From Puccinia triticina (lineage: Eukaryota; Basidiomycota; Pucciniomycetes; Pucciniales; Pucciniaceae): a stretch of DNA of 64,000 nucleotides. The notes under the pieces were generated by a model. It saw only the letters and a program-made list of their open reading frames with translations, had not been told where the DNA came from and did not search any database. A program made the translations under genes and the position numbers. The stretch is from contig NC_070564.1 of the NCBI RefSeq assembly GCF_026914185.1, positions 3,968,001-4,032,000 of the forward strand, in the 5' to 3' direction. Positions 33,301 to 45,600 of the stretch are shown piece after piece; positions within the stretch are counted from its first letter, which is position 1, and each line of letters opens with the position of its first letter.

Positions 33301-36300
33301 GCAGGCTAGCCAGACTTGTTTTCTTGTGCAAGCTGCCTAGATCATCAAATTTCAATTTCACACTCTCAGTGAGATTGCTTTAACAGGGTTCAAAAAAAGA
33401 TCAACCACTTGATGTTAACATGCTACACCTGTGTTAACAATTGTTTAATGGGCATATTGATGATATGTGACACCCAGGGATTCTAAAATTTGGTGGGATG
33501 GGGGCCAAAATTTGGGGCACATGTTATAAATTTGCCCCTTTATAGTGCACATGGGTTCATCCAAACAGGGCATCTCATATCAAAGCTTTTTATTGAAGAT
33601 TGAGGGTTCTCTCTGCAGACCTGAATTTGTAAATATCCAGCTCCAGTATTTTTAACATCAACTTTCATATTGTGATTAAATTATTGCAAAATATTACCTC
33701 CACTTAAGTCTCACTTGAAACCAGCCTACCCATTTATATCTTATCATTTGAGAGTGGTAACTCCAATATATGTGGAAAATGAGGTCACATGTAGCTGTTT
33801 TGTTTACCTGTAATATCCTAATATGATTATTTGATGTGCCTTGATGTGAATTTAGTTGTCTAAAAATAAGTTTGTGTAATGAGATGTGAGATGTGCTCCA
33901 AATCACAATGAGAATGGATGCACTTGATATGAATATGAATAACTATCATGTAATCTATCATCAACTCTGACTTTCTTCTACATACTGCTACTACCTTCCA
34001 TTCCATTAATCAGATTTGGGGGGAGGCACCAGGATTGAAACAATCAACAAGCTAACAAGAAGAAATTGGAAAGCATGTTTGGAATTAAGAAGGGAGTTGA
34101 GATGGATTAAGTTAAAATGACAGGTTGTTGATTAATATATATGTGTTTATTAGTGGATAGACAAAAACAGAGATAATCTTTCAGAGTTTTGAAATGAGGG
34201 CAAGTAGAGGAATTCATGGGGAGATGGTGGCTTTCCAAAAAAATATATACTCTTTGGAGGGAGACAGAGCTGAGAGATCGTCAATGCTCAACGGGCTGAG
34301 TTTAGTCGCCACGGCGCCACAAAGACCGCGAGGAAGCGAGCAAAGCCTTGGGGGCAAAGAATTCAAAGAGGGTGGGCGCGAGCCTGAGGACGACGCGGGG
34401 AGGGTGGGCGCGAGCCTGAGGACGACGTGGGGAGGCTCGGCGTCCAGGAAAATCGTCTCCAGCGTGGAGGAGTGGTGGGCTAGGTCTGTTTCACTGCAAC
34501 AATTAAAAGCTTGGACGGGCAGGTCCGACAACTCCACTGACCGGCTTCTCCAAGCAGTTTTTGGACATGTCGATCCGACATGAGGACTTGCTTGCCCAAG
34601 CAAATAGACCCGCCTTCTGACTGCTCGGACAAGCCTGTTTGACAACTTGTCGGACGGCCATGTGCGAGAGCTCCTTGGAAAGGCCAGTCCAAGGACTCGT
34701 CGGACCTGCTGATCAGTGATCCAACCAGATAATTCAGGTAGTATTGGGAGCTGAACGGAGCCATGGAAAGAGATTGTGGTCCGTTTGAAATATGTGCATC
34801 GGAGGCTGCTTGCTCACCCATTGCTTCTCTTGAGTCTCCAGTTTTTTTTGGAGGGGGCGAAGAGGGAGAAGGAGACGTATGTGTGGATGCTCAGGCCCAT
34901 TTCTGTTTAAAGAAGCCAAGGATCTGTCTGTTGGAGAGGCTGACAAGGGAGTGGGGGATGGTATTGAGGTGGGCAACAACACCTTTTCCTACTGCCCATC
35001 CTCAAACGCGCTCTGCAGAAAGTCGCGATGAAGTTGAAGGGCAAGCAGGGTGTGGACCAGGAAGCTAACAAGCTCGTCGATGGCAAAGCTGAGGTCATGG
35101 GCCACGAGCCTGTCCACCCGGCGATTGAACAGCCACTTTTTGTACATGGTGATCAGGACTGGTTGACTGACTTTCTCCAAGCTTCAACTCAGCCTCTCAC
35201 ATCATCGGTGTGCGGGGCAAGTTTGGGATCCTTTCATGGTCGCAATTGGTAAAGGGTGAGAAGGTCAAGTTCAAAATATGGTTGGGTGAGGGTTGCTGGT
35301 CAACGCTGGACATAGCAACTGGACCAGTCAACGTGCAGGAAAGGGACAATGGCCACGGCGTGGCTTTTGGTGCAAGGGTACACAACAGTCTCGCATCCAA
35401 TTGTAGTGGCTGGCACGGTCGCCTTGAAATTGATTACGTTAATGAGGGCCGCGGTGTGGCGTCTGCATAGACGTGAGCGAGTGTCCTGGCCTGCCGAGGT
35501 TGAGAGCTTATAAAGAGGGGGGCCTGTTGTTGCAATTAATCCCCAGGCAATTGGAGATGCTGCACTTCCAGCTATCCATTGTCCTCAACCCCTCCGCTGT
35601 TGCACATGCACAGTCTGAGGGGCAAAGAGTGGGCCCCCCACGGGTCTGCAGCCTTTGCTGCGGGCCGGGGGCCTTCACGTCCATCACTTTTGACCCGTGC
35701 GCTTGATGCGGGCTGGGTGTTGAGCCTGGGGGCACGGCTTTGCCGCTGTTGGAAGGCTAGGTTGAGTGTGGTTAAATTTTTGTGTATTTTTTTGTATGTT
35801 TGTTGATAGGCTAAGTTGCAGTATTTTTCTTTTTCATTTTTGTATCTTGGGGAAACCCATGATTTTTTTTTGTGATTTGATGTATTTATAGGGGGAACCC
35901 TTGATCTTTTTTTTTTCAATTGTGGAAAAACTGGGTCTTTAATAAACTTGGATTCAGCATAACTTCAGCAAAAATTCAGCACAAAATTACACATCACTTG
36001 GAGCCAAGTCCTTAAAGAGATCTTAAAGGGCTTCTAAAGAGAGGGGTGAAGGCACTTGCACGCAAGTGCTGAGCAAACATCCGTGGTGCTACCCAACTAG
36101 TCTAATATTGAGCGGGCTAAATCATAAGTGCATGCCCCAAATTGTCAAAAACACCCGCGAAATCAAGTATGCAGTGCATCAAATTTAAGTACCATAGACC
36201 TTGGAAAAAATAGAAGTAAACCACCCCATACATGGTGAACAGGCGAAGCGTTAATTTCATAGGCTTTTTCATTTTTTGTGGCATTGTCTTACTAGTAAAA

Positions 36301-36303
36301 ACA
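30347..36303. other. Repeat-derived region without supported genes
   Basis: About 6 kb. 30740-31560 has LTR-like features (a TGTCA start near 30736 and 'ctatataaatgggg' at about 31255), but I could not find the matching end or a target duplication. 33023-33043 and 36055-36076 share 'gcaagtgctga(a/g)caa' preceded by a small palindrome and by 'attcagca' repeats, so they may be related ends of one element. 34190-35760 is GC-richer, with many short overlapping ORFs on both strands and a 32-bp tandem duplication, but no family motif. The last 170 bp are the 3' flank of mannosidase 2. Confidence 0.4.
34369..34432. repeat. 32-bp tandem duplication
   Basis: Two adjacent copies of a unit starting 'agggtgggcgcgagcctg', differing at one base (cgcgggg against cgtgggg). 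Confidence 0.85.
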
Positions 36304-39300
36304 TCAGTGTTTCCTAGATATATGCTGGTTATCCCATATCGTTCGAACTACCATCTTAGATTCTAGACTTTGTGTTAGACTATGATGATCGTAACCTTTC
36401 AAGATGAACTCTAAATATCGGGTTTCGTTCGGCCGCAGGAAAATCCCGTTGGAGGCGTGGTTAGTCTTCGTGTCTTTAAAATAACCACGGACTCCTTTGC
36501 AAACAATCGTAAGAATCGCAACAAGGTCGTTAGCATTTAGCCTTCTGGGTCTAAAGGATTGAAGAAAAGAGATTTACCCGGCGGATGTTCAACTTTTTTC
36601 CAAGGGAAAAGTGATGCAGAGAGGTTTGAATTTGTATTTAGATCAGGTTTTGATCAATTTTAAGAGATCTCAAATCCAAAACAGGCCAGCCAATAATCAG
36701 CTTACCGTTCACCCAAGCAGCGACTCCACCTTGAGCAACTTCTAAAGAGATCTTATTACGTCCAACAGGGCGATTTAGAACCTTTGTGGGCCTGAGACGA
36801 CAATCTTTCAGCTCGACAGGATGAAAGAATTGCTCATTTGTATACTTTCCGTCATCAGTTTTGAGAGTAAGGTGTAGCCATGCGTCATTAGGTGGATGTC
36901 CCTTAGGAACGATTTCGGATAGGCCGGATGATCGCAGTAGGTGTCTTGAGTTGAGCGGATCGACTGAAAAATCTTTTGAGGCCTTAGAAAGCTGATGACC
37001 GGCAAAATCGTACCCTGAGTATTTGCAAAGATTCAGACTATTAGCACTTGTTGTCAAGAAACAGCCATTGACAACTCACAAGTCAGTTGCACGGTGCCTC
37101 GAGCAACCTCCCTGGAAGGTTGAAAAGCGCGTCAGAACTTCTGGAACCAAACGGATTAAATGGATTTGAGCTCACCAAAGATCGGAAGTAACATAAATAT
37201 CAAGAGTCTTATCCGTCACATGATATATCGGTGATATTATGACATGGCTTTGAACACGCTCTGCAAGATAATGCAAGATCTTCCATCGGCCGGTATATTC
37301 GATCGATGACCAACTAGTTCCCTCCCAGATATCGTTTACTTTTGTTTTGTTTGTTTTTCCAAATTTGTCAATAAATTGAGTGTATCTTGATTAATTGTAT
37401 TCTCAGGACACAATGGTTCTCACACTGCCAATAAACCGCGCCTGGATCATGGATTCAAGAACTGTGAGCAGTTTCCAACTTTCACCTGGTCCTACCTAGA
37501 GATTAGATCCATACCCATGTTGTTCTCTTTCCGGCTGGCGCCCAACCGATAGTAACTAATTTGAGAAGCCATAAAAGCAGCTTGAAAAACTAAAAATAAA
37601 TTCATTTCAGTTGTCAGAAAATTTACTTCTTAGTTATGTCTTAATGTCGAACAAACCTTGAGTGGTGTAGGCCCACTGTGCTAGAAGAGCGCGAGCATCA
37701 CCGGTAATATTGGGGGTTGGATAGTGTCTGGTCACCCCTGTCGTGAGCTCATACTGACCACCATCTACTGGCCAAGGATATTTGAGGGATCCCGCAGGTG
37801 GATGCTGTAATTGTGGCTCAATAATAATTTCGCATAATGAGTTTGGGCAGAGAAGCCTTACTTTGTTATGAGCACGGATCACGGAGGAATTGAAATTGTA
37901 GGCTCCGAGTGAGTTGAGAATACGGTCCAAAGTGTAAATCGATGGTAGCGAGTGAAATCCAAACTTTTTACATCCAAGTGCCCAAGCACATCAGTCGAAC
38001 TTGCTCAAAGTGGCTTCCACCGGAATTTTCAGCTAAAAATCTAACCTCATTGACAAACCGAGCCACAGGGTATGAAGAAACATCAAAGCTAGCTGAGGTG
38101 TCGTAGTTATAATGCTCTTGGTCGCCATACAATTCCCCCTTGGTAGACGCATCATACCTGGAGACATATGGCTCCAGCGAAAGGTAGCTGCAATTGTGGG
38201 AGCCAGACACTCGCACATATTAGAGCTGCAGCGTGATACTTTTTTGTGAAAGAATAAAATTTACCCTTGCGTAGTAGAAGATGGAATATAAGATGCGGAA
38301 CGGGTGTTTTGGAGAACAAGATCTCGTATCACGTCTGGTATCATCCCCATAGAAATTTTATCAACCAAATGGCATTAGTTAGAAAAACTGGTGATGCTTA
38401 CGGTTGTTCAGGTAATCATATTGATCAAAATAAACAGATCCATTTGACCAAGTTTTCCTGACATCCATTAGGTACCCTTCTCCCTGTTAACGATATGATA
38501 GATATTATCAATACCACCCTCCCAGAAAAATTGATCAAAGGACATGTGAAGAGTTGCAACTTTCTTCGTTGTTACCAGCCCAAAGGGCAGTGCTCGGATG
38601 ACGGCTCAGGCGAGCAACGTTTTCGGCTACCTCCGCACGAATGTTATCCAGGAAAGATGCTGGGGAAATAGGATAGGCTCCGCAAGCAAAAACAGCTTCA
38701 GACCAAACTAGAATACCGAGCTCATCGCATATCTACTAAGAACGAGATTAGCTTATATTTGAAACTGCTCGAGAGAAAAACAAGACACTTGCATCATAAA
38801 ACTCATCTGTCTGATAAGCTCCCCCACCCCAAACTCGAATGACGTTTTGGTGCGCTAACAGAGAGGATTCAACGAGCCAGCGGATAGTGGTGGTGTTGAT
38901 GCGAGCTGCAAAGGTGTCGATCGGAATCATACTGTATTTCTAGGATATTCGTCAGAATCTGCGATTGTTGCGGGAAAAGAATCAAAAGCAAGATGCGGGA
39001 GAATTAACCTCGAGCCTTGAACATAGAACGGCTTCCCGTTGACTTCGAATGCAAATCGAGTGCCAGGTTGGATACCTCGAGAGATTTCTTGGGCCGTGTA
39101 TCTACTTTGGTTGACCAGGATAGTTCGAAATCCTACTCGTTCAAACCAGGTCAACTTGGTAATGGGAGCACTTTCCTTGTGGGAAATTGCACGTTGACTA
39201 GGGAATTCCAATGTCAACTTTAGATCATAAAGCTTTGGGCTCCCTAGAGTGCTAGGATACCAGAGCTCCACAGCTTCGGATGGGATAATGAACTCGGCCG

Positions 39301-40842
39301 TCCAAAAGAAATCTGGGCCAAACGTGTGGTACTTGGCGGGGTGGAGTAGAGTGAGCTGTTTCGCGGGAAGGTGTATCGATGTCCCAGGAAAACTGGCGGA
39401 CAACATCGGCTTGCTACCTGCCAGAGCTCCTGGCGATGTAATTGGTAGGGTAATGTTGACTACCCATGGTGCGCTTTGGTTTGGGGGGAGGTTGTTCCGT
39501 TGCCCTAGATGAAGCTCTATCAGGTCAGAGGTTCCCCAAGGAGATCAATCAAAAGACTTGCGTACCTTGACGATAGATGTCGATTAGAGACCTGTGGACC
39601 CATAGTAGGGGCGCAGATTCCGTGTCACGAACATCGAAGTTGTCCAGCATCTTTTGCCTCTTTTCAATTGGCAACACTATCCCACTGCGATGATTGATAT
39701 TGGAGTTCTTCGGTCTAGCCGACTTTCTTCCATGCTGATCCAAACTTACTTCTTTGGTCTTTTGAGCTCCGGCTTTGGCCAGACCGATCAAGTAGGCGGG
39801 CTGAGTCCTGCTCCAAGATTGAACATATAAATATATCACTCAGCAATATTGAGGCGACTGGTAATATAGGTAGGGGCTCACGGGCCGGAAGGAAGGTATG
39901 CAGGACCTGATCGATCCAAATCGAGTGGTTAGTAGTAGACCAACTTGAATACCGATGAGAGTTTGATGGTTGCCAAACGCACCCCAATCCCATCCAAAAT
40001 CTGATTGCTGCTTACGAGCCCAATTGCGGTTGCTGTACTCGAACTGCAGAATAGTTGGGGCTCGTCTTTTACCATCGGTGCTGGTCGAGCCTCGTGGAAA
40101 CCAAATGTGGTCTGCCTGATTCGCTAGACGCGTAGCAGTAGCCCATGCCGAAGCAAACGTGAGCCTCATGGTGATAGATTTGTGCCCATGTTTTTTGATA
40201 ACATCGGTCACTGCACAATGAAAAACAAATTCGGAATTAGGTTGCCTCTATCAATCTCTTATTGGAGAGTGAAGCCAAAAACTTACCATCAAAAACCCAG
40301 CTCCTGAAAGCGTTATCGGTTGATCCGACTTTGTCATCTTCCAGTAGAACGTCACAATAAGTATCCAAACCTTGGAATACGAGATAAAACTTTTTATTGA
40401 GAGAGAGGAAAAGTGTCGAGTCAGCATGCAGCTGATGCAGAGGCCAACCGAACCACTTCAGACTGAGGTCCATACCGGCCCGTGACAAAATTAAACACAC
40501 ATTGTTGACAGCCTGCCATCCCTGATCATTACCAATTTCGAATCTGGTTTCCCAAGTCCAAGCTTTCTCTTCACCGACCCATCGTGTTGTGCCTTCATTC
40601 AATCCGACATTAGGATCAGAAATCAAGCCAGCATTAATCAGTGCTAGGTGTGGTTGGTTCAGATATGGAGTCGGTACTTTGATCGATCGGTTTGCATTCG
40701 TAAGACTCCAGTCCAGCGCGGATAAACGCAGCGTTGTGCTTGGAAGAGGTGGACCTCGCGCCGGAATCGATGCAGAGAGGGAAAGCTGGCACAAGTGAGT
40801 CGAGAACAGTGAAGCAAGCAGACAGAGACCGGAAGAGAGCAT
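36304..40842 (-). CDS. GH2 beta-mannosidase, copy 2 (exon 8 donor damaged)
   Basis: Exons: 40842-40501, 40389-40287, 40210-39983, 39906-39882, 39807-39566, 39504-39009, 38931-38793, 38732-38565, 38483-38402, 38334-38265, 38187-38046, 37963-37862, 37804-37657, 37589-37515, 37441-37424, 37338-37176, 37111-37080, 37014-36706, 36592-36578, 36494-36304. Joined, they encode 1029 aa with signal peptide, acid/base Glu581 (WAGNNE) and nucleophile Glu679 (NEFGFHSLPS). The exon 8 donor reads GAA|GAAAGT instead of a GT donor. Unspliced, translation adds nine residues after the GNNEE junction and stops, losing the nucleophile half. So the gene is either a fresh pseudogene, spliced at a non-canonical GA site, or carries a sequencing error. 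Intron 7 has a GC donor (38792). It is the most diverged of the three copies. Confidence 0.85.
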
Positions 40843-42667
40843 ACTTCCTTTTCGTAAAGAATGGCCAAACTGCTCGAACTTCAAAGGAGCTGTGGGGGGA
40901 TTCTGATCTTTGCTGATTTTGGCAAAATGTCTTGATCTATCTACTACCTCTGATTCATGAGATTCGTGGCCAGGAGACACATAACCCTTTATCACCTTTA
41001 TGTATCCGGGTGTTTGGCAGTAAGCTGCAATACTCCCAGCTCGCAATCTATATAGCTCTAACTGTAAAGAAAATGACAGGTAATAATCTTGATTGCTTGA
41101 ATTTCATAACAGGGAATCTCAGTTGGCAGTTACACACACACTGATCTATGGCCCGCCAGGGGTAAAATGTAAATATGTACTTGTGGCAGCTTCAGGCTCG
41201 GCAAAACCGCCGCAAGGCGAACACTATGTACGCGGCGTTCAGGGATTATCGAGTTCGTGTCTGACAGTCTGATTTCTCGGGTTCAGCCGGGCGGGCTGTC
41301 GATTGGGTAGTTGTGCGCCACGTGAGAAAAAACGCTGAAAGGTGGTGAAAGCGGATTGCTGAAAGCATCCGGAACGGTGGATAACTTAGCCCGGAGGTCA
41401 CTCAAACCTTAAATGATGGCACATGAATTCTTTCCCGCTGAAGAGCATAAGGGGCACAGCTGTATCAAGACATCATCGGCGAGACTTCATATCATGAAAT
41501 CACCTGGATCAACCGCAGAATCCTGGATAATAATTGATAAACATCTATCTGAGTATGGAGGAGTATGGTGGTCATTTGAGTTCTCAATATGTGCTCGGAA
41601 GTCGGGGTTGGAAGTTGCGAGTTGATGCGTTCATACTTTCGGGCATATTGATCCACGATCTTGCCGGATGTGCACTGCAACTGGCCACTATAGGCCACTA
41701 TTCTTGATCTCATGCAGGTTGTTAATCTGCAAACCCCAGGGGATGAAGCAACCACGAATGGTCGGCGCTGAGCTACATTTTACTTGTTTAATGGCCACCG
41801 GGGCTTCTCTAGATGCCATCCAAGCTATAGCACACATGAGGACTGCGTGTGAATAAGCACAATTTGTAAATAAGTAAATTTTGTTCAACAAGGTCCATTC
41901 AGCCATTTCAGCGGTCCTCCACACCGGGATCTTCCTTTTGAGCACCGCGATCTGACGGCCAGCGCACACAAGGACAGTACAGTGGCGAGCCACAGTTTGC
42001 CTTATTTTGATGCTTTTCACTACCAGGCCACGGTGATGTTTTAACAGAGAACAACTCACCGCCACTTTGCCCAGAAGATCCGTGTTGCTAAGAAACCCCA
42101 GGAGACCTCCTATTACTATGTATATATCTAAACCTGATAAGAGCCAGCTCTCCAATCCTAAAAGAAAATTCAGTCACACCCCTAGCCCCTTGAATCAATT
42201 TTCAAACTTTACCGGAGTGCTTTTTGGTCATGACTGACAATCTGTTACTTTGCTAGACTTTCACTGGGCCAGGTTTCTTGGGTACGCGGAAAGCCTGCAA
42301 CGCAGCAAGAAACGCTAAATTTAGTAGCTCAAGTGCATGGATTGATGGACCTATAAACAAATCATAGGTCTCAAACTTTGTGGGAGAATGAACAGCTGTT
42401 GCTGAGCCGTGCAGCTTCAACTACAGCAGCTTTATGTGAGGCGCAGAGCTAGTGAAGTTGAATATTTACAGCGGCAAAGCCGCCTTTAAAAAATGTTGTG
42501 CAAAAAAAGATGCATTGAAACCATATAACTGAATAGATCATTAACACTGAACAGCAGCTGTGTGGATCTGCTTGCCATAAACGATGAAAGAAACAAGAGA
42601 CCAGGTAAGTCAAATAAACTAGTAAGCCGTTTTGTGATGCAAACAATTCCTAAGGAGACCAAATTGA
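40843..42667. other. Intergenic region between mannosidase copies 2 and 3
   Basis: Promoter region of copy 2 and 3' region of copy 3. Short ORFs on both strands show no motif. Nothing else is seen. Confidence 0.45.
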
Positions 42668-45600
42668 TCATTTGGGCTGCTGATTGTCCCATAGAGTGCG
42701 AACAACCATTTTGGACTCTAGATTTAGGGTCAAGTCATCGTCATCTTGGTCTCTTAAAACAAATTCCAAATTCCTCTTCTCGTTGGGTCTGAGAAAGAAA
42801 TCATTTGAAGGGAGCTTTGTTTTCATGTCTTTAAAGTAACCGCGCACACCTAACAAGCAAGCAAAAAGTGGGTTTAGTGAGCAAACAGTGCAACCGATGT
42901 CGTGAGATTATGAAAATAATTCAGAGCTTACCAGGAGGGTGTTCAACTGTTTTGAAATGGCGTGAAAGGATTGAGGGGATGTGCACATCAGCTGAATAGG
43001 TTTGAATTCGACTATGCGAGGGGAACACGAAACCTACCGTTTACCCAAGCAGCCACTCCACCAGTCGCTACTTCGACCGAAACCTGGTTATGGCCAATCG
43101 GCTGAGTCCGAAGCTTGGTCTGTCGCAGCTTGCAGTCCTTGAGTGCGACAGGGTGAAAGAATTGTTCGTTGGTGTGTTTACCATCGCTGGTGGTCAAGGT
43201 GAGGTGCATCCAAGCGTCGTTCGGCGGGTGTCCATTAGGAACCATCTCGGATAGACCTCCCGCATGGTACAGCTGAGTTGAATGTATTGGCGCAACTGAG
43301 AAGCTCTTCGTCGTCGTGTTGGACAACCTTTGACCCGCAAAGTCGTACCCTACAGATTTGGGAATGGGAACTCTGTAAAGAAATCTAGTTCGGGGTGAAA
43401 ATATTGATCTAGTCCACTTACACGTCCATTGAGCAGTGCCTTCAACTGATTGCCTGTGAGCACAAAACCAAGTTAGATTGAATGAAGATTAATTAACTAA
43501 AACCACGCGAAACTGACCATAAGTCGGATGTGACATAAATATCCAATGTGTTGTTTGCCTGGTGGAATATTGGGGAGATTATGACATGCGATTGAACGCG
43601 CGCCGCGATGTAGTGAAAAATCTTCCATCGACCTGTGTATTCCATTGATGACCAACTAATACCTTCCCAGACGTCATTCACTACAGTTGTAAGATTGCCA
43701 TTATGTCAGACATGCCGATGACTATAAGTCGATAGAAAAACCACTGACGCTGCCAGTAAACCGCCCCTGGAAATAAAATATGATGCAGAAGCACGAAACC
43801 ACATCATCAGCACACATTCAGAAACTTACACTGCTGATAGGCAACTAACCCATGTTGTTTTCACCGCGGCTGGCACCAAGTCGGTAGTAATGAATTTGAG
43901 AAGCCATGAAGGCTGCTTGGAATACTGATGAAATGCATGTCTGATAATCAGCTCCCCACGAAGAATAGAAAATGTGGGATAGCAGCACACACCTTGGGTT
44001 GAGTAGGACCATTGTGCTAACAGACTGTGATAGTCACCCGTGATGTTGGGAGTGGGATAATGATCCGTCACCCCGGTTGTCATCTGCATTTGACCATCAT
44101 CCGCCGGCCAAGGATATATCAAGGATTCGGCGGGGTTGTGCTGCGGTTGTAAAAAAAAGAAGACAAAAATGAGTATAGAGCATATCATCGCGGATTTAGC
44201 GAGATAGAGGGGATTTACTTTGTTATGAGCGCGGATCACGGTGGAATTGAAATCATAGTCTTTGGGAGACTTGAGGACACGATCCCATGTGTAAATGGAG
44301 GGCATCGAATGGAATCCGAACTACACCCAAAACAAAGATGAAACACGTCAATGGTCGAGTTGGACTTATCACTGAAGAGCACAAATCATGATTTCTGAGC
44401 TGACCTCGTTGACAAAACGGCCGACCGGATATGATGCAATGTTGAAGCTGACGGAAGTGTCATAGTTGTAATGTTCCTTGTCGCCGTAGAGCTCGCCGGG
44501 TGTGGAATTGTAGTAGCGAGCTACATAAGGGTCAAGAGAGAAGTAGCTGATTCCCCAGAATAAAACGTTAACAAAATTCCACGAAAGCAAGACTAATAAG
44601 GAAAATCTACCCTTGCGTAGTTGATGACGGGATGTACGATATTGAGCGTGTGTTATCCAACACAAGCTCTCGCAGAACCCCTAAAAGAAAACAAGCTTAA
44701 GTTGGAATTCTGGCCGACGAAGTACACCGCGTCACGCACGGTTGTTTAGGTGATCATATTGGTTAAAGTAGATTGACCCATTCGTCCATGTCCTATTGAC
44801 ATCAATCAAATATCCTTCGCCCTGTCAAAAAGTGTGCCAGCGTTTATAAAACTTTTCAGAACACCAGTACGGATTAAAAGTCACGGACCTCATTATTACC
44901 AGCCCATAGAGCGGTGCTGGGATGACGGTTCAACCTTGCAACATTTTCAGAAACCTCTGCGCGGATATTGTTGAGAAAAGATTCGGGGGACAAGGGATAT
45001 GCGCCGCAAGCAAAAACGCTTTCGGACCAAGCCAGGATGCCTAGTTCATCGCACATCTGGGAGAAATACCGCAACATAAAAGCAGTTAAAAGGTGAGCCG
45101 AATTAAAAATGGAATCTTTACGAAGAATATCGCAAAGAGGCCAACTTACGTCGTAGAACTCATCAGTCTGATAAGCACCGCCACCCCAGATTCTGACCAC
45201 ATTCTGATGGGCCAGCAAAGCGGATTCAAGAATCCATCGGATAGTGGAGGAATTTGCGCGAGCGGCGAAATTATCGATCGGGATCATGCTATCCACCAAA
45301 TTAGAAACACATGAACTTAATGCATTGTCAAAGATTAGATACACGAAGAAAAGACAAAATACCTTGAGCCTTGGACGTAGAAAGGCTTGCCGTTGATAAT
45401 GAAAGTGAAACGGGTACCAGGCCGGATACCATTCGACACTTCTTGAGCTGTATAACGACTTTGGTCCACGACAATAGTACGGAATCCAACTTTCTCCAAC
45501 CAGGTCACCCCTCCTCCATCTTGTACTTTTGCAGACGTATCTTGCTCGTCCACTTGCAAATTCAACTCGAGATCGTATAGCGTAGGGTTGCCCAGAGTGG

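Noticed and set aside
34190..35760. Several 80-140 codon ORFs on both strands in a GC-rich block
   Set aside because: They overlap each other on both strands and show no motif; high GC alone lengthens random ORFs.
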